The notes under the pieces are model-generated. The model ran no database searches. It was not told where the DNA came from and saw nothing but the letters and a program-made list of their open reading frames with translations. The translations under genes and the position numbers were made by a program. A stretch of DNA of 64,000 bases from CBDCWT01 sp965223305 (GTDB lineage Bacteria > Planctomycetota > Planctomycetia > Pirellulales > Pirellulaceae): NCBI GenBank assembly GCA_965223305.1, contig CBDCWT010000088.1:496001-560000 (forward strand), in the 5' to 3' direction. The first letter of the stretch is position 1; each line of letters opens with the position of its first letter. Positions 52,935 to 60,119 of the stretch are shown here, one piece after another.

Positions 52935-53813
52935 TCACTCGCTCGGATAACGCGGTGGATCCATTGGGCCTTCATCGCTGACGAGTCGCCAGCGAATACT
53001 GTCGCGCAACAAATCTGAAATGTCTGTCAACTGGCCATTGATGTCGATGGTCCTGCTGACCAAACGGATTCCATGGCTGTAATCAACATAGCGGTTCACA
53101 TGTACGGTTGTCAGATTCTGAATCGGTTGCCCATCGAGCTTCCGCCAGCCATAGATCGCCAGCCTTTGCGGGCGATCGAAGATGCGGGGAGAGAGGACTA
53201 CGTCCTTCTTGATGCCCGTCACGAGCTTTCCCAACGGGTGGCCGGCCCGTTGTGATTCGATGATCTGGTGATGCTTAAAGAACGTGGTGACTGACTCCCG
53301 CTCTGTCGTTAACGGGCGCGGTTCCAGCCGCAACTCCGCTGCACGGTCGATGGCATCCACTATCTTCCGGGTCGGCAGAACACAACCGAGTCGATCGGCG
53401 ATTTGCTGAGCGGTTTGCGGCGTCAACGGGATGCGGACGAAATCACAATCACTCCCAACCGACAGATAGTCGCACATGACTTCTATCGAGGCCGTCGACA
53501 GTTTTCCGTCTGGACTCTCCCAGCTGAGCGGCACTTTTCGGAAATGGCGGAGAAACTCCGGAAAGTTGCCGGCCGTTATCTCGCGCAGAATGATGGCTTC
53601 ACGCTCATCCAGGCTCAGCCGCTCGATGCGCCCTATCAACGCGCTCCCGCCGACAGCGTCGCGCGGCCGCAGTGGAAGGCCGGGCTGTTTGATGGGAGAA
53701 CGACTTTCCTGTTCGGCGCTCTGTTCTGGTTGTTCCGCAACACCACCACCGAGGGCTGTCCCCACGAACGAGGCGACAAGCAGCAAGGAAGATAACAACA
53801 ACAAGATGCGCAT
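52935..53813 (-). CDS. Exported protein of unknown function (planctomycete family)
   Basis: A 292-residue protein with a signal peptide (MRILLLLSSLLLVASFVGTA). Central features: LSLDEREAIILREITAGNFP (helical), LSVGSDCDFVRIPLTPQTAQ, then TTFFKHHQIIESQRAGHPLG and VTGIKKDVVLSPRIFDRPQR. Near the end are IYGWRKLDGQPIQNLTTVHV and YVDYSHGIRLVSRTIDINGQ. The last two segments look like conserved family motifs but no function is known to me. ATG 53813 (or GTG 53822). A C-terminal relic of a paralog may lie at 44295. Confidence 0.7.
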   Translation of the reverse strand: MRILLLLSSLLLVASFVGTALGGGVAEQPEQSAEQESRSPIKQPGLPLRPRDAVGGSALIGRIERLSLDEREAIILREITAGNFPEFLRHFRKVPLSWESPDGKLSTASIEVMCDYLSVGSDCDFVRIPLTPQTAQQIADRLGCVLPTRKIVDAIDRAAELRLEPRPLTTERESVTTFFKHHQIIESQRAGHPLGKLVTGIKKDVVLSPRIFDRPQRLAIYGWRKLDGQPIQNLTTVHVNRYVDYSHGIRLVSRTIDINGQLTDISDLLRDSIRWRLVSDEGPMDPPRYPSE

Positions 53814-53968
53814 GCTCAACACGACTGACGACAGATCAGCGGGAAAGAATCGAAGGCCGTGTCAACCTTAGAAGACGGCAAGGGAAGGTGTCAAGCACTG
53901 GGAATCAGCACGAAGTGGATCCTCCACTTGCTGATGCACTTGTGGGATGGCCGTCACCAAGCCTCGCG

Positions 53969-54319
53969 CTACTTTCCCTTGGCCGCTCCCGGCAACCAAT
54001 CTTGGAACTGGCAGCTGACTTCGAAGCGGCTGAGCTCTTGGCTCAGGTCGACGCGAACGTTCACAACTTGGACGATTGCGCGAGTAGGATTGCTGTCGCC
54101 GAAGTCCACGATCAGGCGATCGTTGGTGGGCCATTCCGTGGTGACAAAGGAGATCCCAGACTGAGACAAGTCTGAACTCCTAACGGGACGGAAGTCGCCA
54201 GTTGCTGATTTGCGAACGGGATCGTACTCGCAGACGGAAACGCGAGCGTCAAAGTCAACACGGGTCGCATTGCGCCGGTCGAGATCGTTCTGGGGAATGG
54301 GAGGATTCAGTTGAGACAT
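53969..54319 (-). CDS. PilZ-like domain protein
   Basis: A 116-residue protein resembling a single PilZ domain (c-di-GMP binding): RRNATRVDFDARVSV near the start carries an R-x-x-x-R-type motif, followed by PVRSSDLSQSGISFVTTEWP (the D/N-x-S-x-x-G motif), and strands LIVDFGDSNPTRAIVQVVNV and ELSRFEVSCQFQDW. The D-L-S-x-S-G-I sequence is the strongest evidence. It might tie motility or polysaccharide synthesis to c-di-GMP. Isolated between an exported protein and an FHA gene, all on the minus strand. Confidence 0.75.
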   Translation of the reverse strand: MSQLNPPIPQNDLDRRNATRVDFDARVSVCEYDPVRKSATGDFRPVRSSDLSQSGISFVTTEWPTNDRLIVDFGDSNPTRAIVQVVNVRVDLSQELSRFEVSCQFQDWLPGAAKGK

Positions 54320-54577
54320 AATTGCTGCACCCTGTCACGGACGATTCTGGGGATCACTCCGGAACCAGCCTCTGGGTGTATATAGGTTACGCTTGAGCAT
54401 CCGGCCAGCGGATTTTTGACACGACTCGGTGAGTGCGTCGTGGTCCAGCGTCAGCGACGAGGAGATTCGTGTACCGGCCCAGGGGTCCCTCTCACACTTC
54501 CGATCAACGCAAGCACACTTTCAAGAGCAGCAGCGCGGCGCGGGGGTCTTGGAAGCCTCCCGCCGACGGGCGAAGAG
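54320..54577. other. 258 bp spacer, no gene seen
   Basis: Upstream region of the PilZ-like gene and downstream of the FHA gene. No hairpin with a clear T-run and no motif could be supported. Confidence 0.4.
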
Positions 54578-55210
54578 CTATTTTTTGGGCCGCTCGAAGA
54601 TCTTTTTGAGTGTTTCTTCAGCTGCCTGGACGCTGTCGTCCGCGACCAATTCAGGCGGCGGAGGTAGTTTGCCGGGTGGCTTTTTAGACGGGGGGACTTC
54701 TTTGTCAGGGACGTCTTCGGTGCCGGAAGGAGCCTCCTCCGTTTCATCCCCCGATGACTCGACCTCGCTCACATCAAACTGACGCAGCAAGGGATCGGCC
54801 ATCCGTCGTGCCCGGTCCTCTGCATCGGCCTCGCCTAGCATCTCGCTGACAAACTCTGACATGGGGTCCCGCTGCGGTTCGGAAGGCTTGTCCTCTGGGA
54901 GCGCGAGCACCTCGAACTCCAGTCGGCCGATGCGAAGTCGGTCGCCACCCACCAACCGTGTCTCGTCCTCAATGCGTTCTCCGTTCACGAACGTCCCGTT
55001 GGTCGTGCCCATGTCGCGAATAGACAGGGCCTCGTCGGCCAACAACAACTCGCAATGCAAGGGACTTACAGATTCGCTCTGGCAGCACAGCTGGCATTCG
55101 CTGGAAGTGCCGACTAAGAACCGCGGCCCACGAACCTCGAGGCTAACACCAGCACTGTCTCCGTGTCGATTGGTCAGTTTGCCGTGCAAAACCTGGAGTC
55201 TATAGAGCAT
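54578..55210 (-). CDS. FHA domain protein
   Basis: A 210-residue phosphothreonine-binding protein. The FHA domain spans about 1-105: VRGPRFLVGTSSECQLCCQS, then SVSPLHCELLLADEALSIRD with the conserved S/H, MGTTNGTFVNGERI with the N/G pair, and LVGGDRLRIGRLEFEVL. A Pro/Glu/Lys-rich tail follows (from about 150, DVPDKEVPPSKKPPGKLPPP), ending in a short helix. Likely a partner of the Ser/Thr kinases in this genome. The frame is open 37 codons upstream; the ATG at 55210 gives a normal FHA start. Confidence 0.85.
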   Translation of the reverse strand: MLYRLQVLHGKLTNRHGDSAGVSLEVRGPRFLVGTSSECQLCCQSESVSPLHCELLLADEALSIRDMGTTNGTFVNGERIEDETRLVGGDRLRIGRLEFEVLALPEDKPSEPQRDPMSEFVSEMLGEADAEDRARRMADPLLRQFDVSEVESSGDETEEAPSGTEDVPDKEVPPSKKPPGKLPPPPELVADDSVQAAEETLKKIFERPKK

Positions 55211-55327
55211 GGCGCAGCAGAAAACAATTCGACAAGAACCCCCAACCAGCCGACGCAACCCGACAAAACGGAACAACGCGGGGCCTGAGAAATTATAGGT
55301 TCTCCCTAGCCTACCGACCACACCTTT

Positions 55328-56716
55328 CTATCTAGGCCCAGATGGTCGGTCACCTTTCGCTACCGGTGGAGCACCGTCGCCGTATCCTGGTGCTGCCAAA
55401 AGGGACACGATCAGGCGGCCCTGGTCGCTGTCCCAAATTTGGATACGACCGTCAAATCCGCCCGAGGCGATCCGCCGTGTGCCTTCATGGAACGAGACCG
55501 AAATCGCCCAATCCTGGTGCCCCTCCAATGATCGCAGCAGCTTTCGCGTGCGGGGATCGAATTGGCGAACCGTCTTATCCTGGGACGGTGCGAAGAGGAA
55601 CTCCTCTGTGATGGACATCTTGAAAACTCGTCCGCCCAACGTGATTTGCTTGGCTTTCTTGGCGTTCTCGATCTTCCAAAGGTGGATTTTCCGGTCCGCG
55701 CCGCTGGAAAAAACTTCTTCCCCATTGGGATGGAACGCCACTCCGTGGGCTGGCTCGCCATGCCCCGCATACGTCACGAGCAGTTCGCCTGTCTGGGCGT
55801 CGAATACCTTGGCCGTCTTGTCTCGACTTGCGGAAGCCAGTCTGCGGCCTGTCTTGCTCCAGGCAACCGCAGAGACCCAATCAGAGTGGCTGGTGATCAA
55901 CAACTGCTGAGCCGCCGACTCCACATCAAACAAGCGGATCGTGCCGTCAGCAGCCGCGGTTGCCAACCGCGCGCCTTGCGGATCGAAGGCAACATCTAGG
56001 ACTACATCCGAGGTCGTGCCGACAACTGCCACCAGGCGACCACTGCGCAGGTCGAACAAGCGAGTCTCACCCAGCCTGCCAGGTGCGCCGCACCCGACAG
56101 CCAACAGTTGGCCGTCCGGGCTACGCGCGATCGCATAGACTCGTTCACCGACGTTGGTCACGCGCCGCCGGAGTTTTCCGGTCCGGGAGTCCCAGACTGT
56201 CAGTTCGTGATATCCAGCAGCAAACAACTCGTGCCCATCGGCTGAAAACTCGACGGCCGTCACGGGGACTGGGAAGGGGTACACCGAAGGCGGATCGGGA
56301 TGCCGCGGTGGCGGAATGATCGTCACCAGTTCGGCGTCGGGGTTATCACCATCAAACAGAGCTCCCTCTTCGATCCAGCGCCGCACGGCGGCTACGGCTA
56401 CAAGCGGTAGCGGATCCGCATCCAATGGCATCCGTTCTGCTGCATCTTCAGAGGTGATTCGCCGATAGACCTCGCTGTCGTCGAGTTCACGCGGCGTGAC
56501 GCCGGGGAGTCCAGAGTCTCCCTCCTTCACCGAATGGGAGTACGAGTCAACCCGGAACCCTCCTTCGGCTTTCTTAGCTCCATGACAGGCGAGGCACTGA
56601 TCTCTCAGAATGGGAGCTATGTCACGGCGAAAACTGACTTGCTCGGCTGCGGTAAGGTAGACCGGAAGCAGCCAGACAAAGAGCAACGTGCAAGACGGTC
56701 GAACTTTAGGGTGCAC
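55328..56716 (-). CDS. Planctomycete cytochrome c (PSCyt1) fused to WD40 repeats
   Basis: A 462-residue exported protein. Signal peptide about 1-23, then a cytochrome c-like domain: FRRDIAPILRDQCLACHGAK (CxxCH haem motif at about residue 41), GVTPRELDDSEVYRRIT and ERMPLDADPLPLVAVAAVRR (Met ligand region). From about 150 to 450 are seven WD40 blades (for example TAVEFSADGHELFAAGYHEL, VSAVAWSKTGRRLASASRDK, IHLWKIENAK). Likely a periplasmic electron-transfer or substrate-sensing protein. Its upstream region holds three repeat elements. Confidence 0.88.
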   Translation of the reverse strand: MHPKVRPSCTLLFVWLLPVYLTAAEQVSFRRDIAPILRDQCLACHGAKKAEGGFRVDSYSHSVKEGDSGLPGVTPRELDDSEVYRRITSEDAAERMPLDADPLPLVAVAAVRRWIEEGALFDGDNPDAELVTIIPPPRHPDPPSVYPFPVPVTAVEFSADGHELFAAGYHELTVWDSRTGKLRRRVTNVGERVYAIARSPDGQLLAVGCGAPGRLGETRLFDLRSGRLVAVVGTTSDVVLDVAFDPQGARLATAAADGTIRLFDVESAAQQLLITSHSDWVSAVAWSKTGRRLASASRDKTAKVFDAQTGELLVTYAGHGEPAHGVAFHPNGEEVFSSGADRKIHLWKIENAKKAKQITLGGRVFKMSITEEFLFAPSQDKTVRQFDPRTRKLLRSLEGHQDWAISVSFHEGTRRIASGGFDGRIQIWDSDQGRLIVSLLAAPGYGDGAPPVAKGDRPSGPR

Positions 56717-56810
56717 TGCCTTTCCTCCTCTTGCTTACCCCGCGGCTGATGATAGGTAGGTACACTCCGTGTGCCGTAACCCTGCAGCCTGGTTACGACG
56801 TAAGGAGTCG

Positions 56811-56921
56811 TCCAACAATAAGTTGCCGATATTCATCCCCCTCACCCTGCCCTCTCCCCCTGCTATTCTCGCTGCGCGAGGCAGGGGAGAGGGAACAGAA
56901 GTCGGCTACTTATTGTTGTAC
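56811..56921. repeat. Family E palindromic element
   Basis: Ends ACAATAAGTTGCCGA-type at 56814 and TCGGCTACTTATTGTTGTA at 56902, mutually inverted with two mismatches. In the centre, CCCTCTCCCCCTGC (56850-56863) pairs with GCAGGGGAGAGGG (56881-56893) around a 17-base loop. A single copy in this window. Confidence 0.65.
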
Positions 56922-56957
56922 AGCGCCTGAGCCTGCTACTTTGCTGAGGGCGCGGCG

Positions 56958-57066
56958 AGGCTTTTGTCTCGAAGCCCCTCTCTCTGACTCTCTTCCCCAG
57001 CAAACTGGGAGAGAGAACACTTGGGGAGTCGCTACGCGGCCAGACTACTGGTTTGTGACAAAGCCT
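56958..57066. repeat. Family D palindromic element, copy 2
   Basis: AGGCTTTTGTCTCGAAG at the left, TTTGTGACAAAGCCT at the right; interior CTCTGACTCTCTTCCCCAGC and GGGAGAGAGAACACTTGGGG match copy 1. Its right end overlaps the CTAG target duplication of MITE copy 5 by 2 bp. Confidence 0.75.
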
Positions 57067-57068
57067 AG

Positions 57069-57239
57069 CCCGAATTATTCATGAGCGATCTGCTGCGAGG
57101 TCGTAAGTCCATCCGTGGCTTCGTCATGCTTCACAATTCTCCCTCGACGTATTGCTTCAATACGCCTGCGGAAGAATTGCTCGCCTTCCTTGCCACGAAC
57201 GTACTTACAACCTCTCGCGACGATCATGAATAATCCGGG
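57069..57239 (-). mobile_element. Family A palindromic MITE-like element, copy 5
   Basis: 171 bp (an in-frame 3 bp deletion near one end relative to the other copies), flanked by CTAG at 57065-57068 and 57240-57243. The right CTAG supplies the TAG stop of the minus-strand gene ending at 57240. Internal minus frame 57227-57075, 50 codons. Confidence 0.92.
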
Positions 57240-60119
57240 CTAGTGCTGGAACATGAACTCATTTGTGTTTAGGATCGCCCAACAAATGTCCTCGAGTGCT
57301 TCCAAACGACTCGCGTGCCTTGGTTTCAGCTGCTTGGCGAGGACGTTGCGTTCGGCTGTCTTAGACTGCAGTGTCTTGCGGTCCATGTCATCCAGTGCCC
57401 GGTCGACTTCCTGGTCAGATACTTCAACCAGGGGACCCAGCTTGGAGACCAAATAGGCTTGGACCTCATCGCGCCGCCCGTCCGCTCGCTGCAGCGCCTG
57501 CCGCAGGTCGTGGCGGAGCACTTCGGGTACGAGTGCGAGTTTCTCGTCGAGCAGCTGCTGGCGTGTTTGGCGATTGACCTTGTCGATAACCTGTTCGATC
57601 GATTTGAGCTTTTTGCGTAGCTCCGCGTTCTCCGCTTGCCACTGCTGGTGTTTCACAGCGATGTGCTGTAAACCAGCCTGCAACTCAGCGCCAGTCGGGG
57701 CCCGACTGACTGCTGCCAAATGCAGCTCGCCGATGATTTCTTCGTCGGTCTTGCCGGTCGCCACCAACCGGCGAAACCGATTCACTCCCGAGCGCAGCTT
57801 GTTCGAGATAAGTGCACCATTAAAAAATTGGATCGCCATTCCCAAATTCGAGTCGCTCGATCGCTCACACTCGCACACCGTCTGGCGTTGCGGTTGCCCG
57901 AAGACTTTGAGAAATTCATGGTTAACCAGATCTGGCGCAGGTAGCTGTGTCGCTTTCGTGCCTTCGGGCAACGACGCGAATTTCTCCGGGACGCCTGTCA
58001 CGTGGCAGATGGCATCCAGCAACTGCTCAGCCGCGAGCAGACGCGGTTGGTAGTGCGAGAAGTACTTGACGTCGTCTCGATTAAACTCGTTGGACTCGAA
58101 AGAGGCCTGGTAGGTTCGGCTATTGAGTATCGTCCGCAATAGCCGCTTACGATCGAAACCGTGTTGAGCGAAATCGCGGGCCAGTGCATCTAGCAGCGCT
58201 GCGTTCGAAGGCGGATTCGAATCGCGGAAGTCATCCGGAGGTTCTACAATCCCCCGTCCGAACAGATGACTCCAAATTCGGTTCACTTCAACCCGCGCAA
58301 AGAAGGGATTGTCTGGATGCGTGAGCCACTCTGCGAATAGCTGCCGCCGATCGTTCGTTCGTCCAACTTGGACCGCTGAATCTCCAGGAAGCCAAGGTAT
58401 CATCTTTGCTCCCGTTCTTGGCTGTGTCACCTCACCGCGGCCGGCGACCCATACAAATAGCTCGTCGGGCCGGTCGGTTTTCTCTCGACGAACACGGTTG
58501 AAGAACGCGGCCATTCCGTAGTAGTTGTCCTGAGTCCAGCGTTCGAACGGGTGGTTGTGGCACTTGGCACACTGAAGCCGTGCGCCAAGAAAGAGCTGAG
58601 AAACGGTCTCGACACAGTCATTCGTATCGGTGGCTGTGCGAAAGAAGTTGGCCGCCGGATTCGAATGGGTGCTGCCCGTGGCGGTGAGAAGTTGTCTGGC
58701 AAACTCATCAGATGGCAGATTCTCAGCCATCGCGCGGTGGACCCAGCGATGGTACTTGTAAACACCGTCCTTCCCCACCTGTTTGCTACTGAGGCGTAGC
58801 AGGTCGCCCCACTTGAGCGCCCAGAAGTTGGCGAACTCGTGACGGTCAAGCAGCTTGTCGATTAGCTGCGACCGCTTTTCGGGGTTCTTGTCTTTGAGGA
58901 ACGCTTCCACTTCTGCGACCGTCGGTAGCACTCCGATCACATCCAGATGCGCACGGCGCAGGAACTCCGAATCATCGCACAGCTTGGATGGCAAGTACTG
59001 AAGTTGTTTCAGCTTCTGATCGACGAACCGATCAATGTAGTTGTGCTGCCTGGGGTCGTTCCAAGCAAAACCGTCAATATCTCGCACAAAGGTGATCGAG
59101 CACGACTCAATGAACTCCAGGTAGCGAACGATAATCGCCGCCTCGCCGCGGTCTTTTCCTACGACGAGACCAGTCCTATCGACAGCTGCGACCGCGTCAT
59201 CGGAACTCGAAAAAACGGCCAACGAGGTCACGTCGCGAACCCTGTCGTCCGAAAAATGTGCCATCACAGACAGCTGCTGCGAGTGCGCCGGGTGTTTCAA
59301 CAGTCGGCCGGAAGATGGGTAGACTTCGATTCCAACGCAGCTGGGACTTCCGGGCGGATCGACTCGGCAGCCGCCTGCTATCCAGTCGCGCAAGATCCGA
59401 TAGGCGATGTCTTGCCGCCGCAGCTGCAGGCCACCACCGTGAGGGACGCGCATCATCGGCTTGAGCAGTAGCAAGCTCAAACCTGGCTCCAGCGGACTAG
59501 CTCGCCGTCCGAAGCTCTCGCGGATCAAGGTCCATTGATCCAGCTCCGGATCGAAGGCCCGCAACGACAAGCGAAAGCCACCCTTGCCACTGGGAGCACC
59601 GTGGCAAGCCCCGGAATTGCAGCCTTGCTTGGATAGAGCCGCGAGCACATCATGTCGAAAGGAGACGGGCGTGCCACGCTTCAGCTCTCGGACCTGTACC
59701 GGGATTGACGCTTGCTGCCCTGCGACGACGACTCGGACTGTTGTCCGATCGTCACGAAGCGGCTGCAGAACGGCACCGTTGACTTGCACGACGCCGGCAT
59801 CCGCGGCGGTCAACTCAGCGACTCGAGTGAGGTCTTGCAGGCTGCCATCTGAATAGTGGCCTGTGACAACGCATCTCACCTGATCCCGGGGTCCCACCAG
59901 TGTGACTCGCGACGGGAAAACTTCGATTCTTTCTAAAGACCTTGTCTGCTTAGGTTCCAGCTCGACACCGAGTGCTAATGCCGGCAGCAGCCAGATCCAC
60001 TGGAAACCAATCAACCTGATAACAGAATCGAGCATCTGTAGCCGGGCTGACCGGCGACCGGATGATCGAGATGCTGTTTGCACGTGGTACTGCGGCTCGC
60101 CAGCCAGCCGGAGTGTCAT
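57240..60119 (-). CDS. DUF1549/DUF1553 exported protein with Ig-like domain
   Basis: A 959-residue planctomycete giant protein. After a hydrophobic segment (about 33-50) comes an Ig-like (BIG2-type) region (about 60-150, VLQPLRDDRTTVRVVVAGQQ). Then a cytochrome-like NSGACHGAPSGKGGF (CxxCH in a conserved GACHG context, about 180), a second Ig-like part, and DUF1549 (about 370-560, DRFVDQKLKQLQYLPSKLCD and LRRAHLDVIGVLPTVAEVEA). DUF1553 follows (about 610-860, ANFFRTATDTNDCVETVSQL; CAKCHNHPFERWTQDNYYGM, another CxxCH; FFARVEVNRIWSHLFGRGIV). The start overlaps the upstream gene (ATGA), so the pair is coupled; an internal ATG at about 60035 might be the true signal-peptide start. Function unknown. 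Confidence 0.88.
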   Translation of the reverse strand: MTLRLAGEPQYHVQTASRSSGRRSARLQMLDSVIRLIGFQWIWLLPALALGVELEPKQTRSLERIEVFPSRVTLVGPRDQVRCVVTGHYSDGSLQDLTRVAELTAADAGVVQVNGAVLQPLRDDRTTVRVVVAGQQASIPVQVRELKRGTPVSFRHDVLAALSKQGCNSGACHGAPSGKGGFRLSLRAFDPELDQWTLIRESFGRRASPLEPGLSLLLLKPMMRVPHGGGLQLRRQDIAYRILRDWIAGGCRVDPPGSPSCVGIEVYPSSGRLLKHPAHSQQLSVMAHFSDDRVRDVTSLAVFSSSDDAVAAVDRTGLVVGKDRGEAAIIVRYLEFIESCSITFVRDIDGFAWNDPRQHNYIDRFVDQKLKQLQYLPSKLCDDSEFLRRAHLDVIGVLPTVAEVEAFLKDKNPEKRSQLIDKLLDRHEFANFWALKWGDLLRLSSKQVGKDGVYKYHRWVHRAMAENLPSDEFARQLLTATGSTHSNPAANFFRTATDTNDCVETVSQLFLGARLQCAKCHNHPFERWTQDNYYGMAAFFNRVRREKTDRPDELFVWVAGRGEVTQPRTGAKMIPWLPGDSAVQVGRTNDRRQLFAEWLTHPDNPFFARVEVNRIWSHLFGRGIVEPPDDFRDSNPPSNAALLDALARDFAQHGFDRKRLLRTILNSRTYQASFESNEFNRDDVKYFSHYQPRLLAAEQLLDAICHVTGVPEKFASLPEGTKATQLPAPDLVNHEFLKVFGQPQRQTVCECERSSDSNLGMAIQFFNGALISNKLRSGVNRFRRLVATGKTDEEIIGELHLAAVSRAPTGAELQAGLQHIAVKHQQWQAENAELRKKLKSIEQVIDKVNRQTRQQLLDEKLALVPEVLRHDLRQALQRADGRRDEVQAYLVSKLGPLVEVSDQEVDRALDDMDRKTLQSKTAERNVLAKQLKPRHASRLEALEDICWAILNTNEFMFQH

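Larger units (their letters stand above)
56717..57239. other. Repeat-dense spacer: family E, family D copy 2 and family A copy 5
   Basis: No gene. A CGTAACC/GGTTACG hairpin (56775-56797), family E (56811-56921), family D copy 2 (56958-57066) and MITE copy 5 (57069-57239) follow each other with 2-36 bp between them. Confidence 0.7.

Noticed and set aside
506..57239. The five family A copies as a CRISPR-like array or as phage attachment sites
   Set aside because: Copies are many kilobases apart, in both orientations, with 4 bp duplications and terminal inverted repeats; no spacers, cas genes or integrase.
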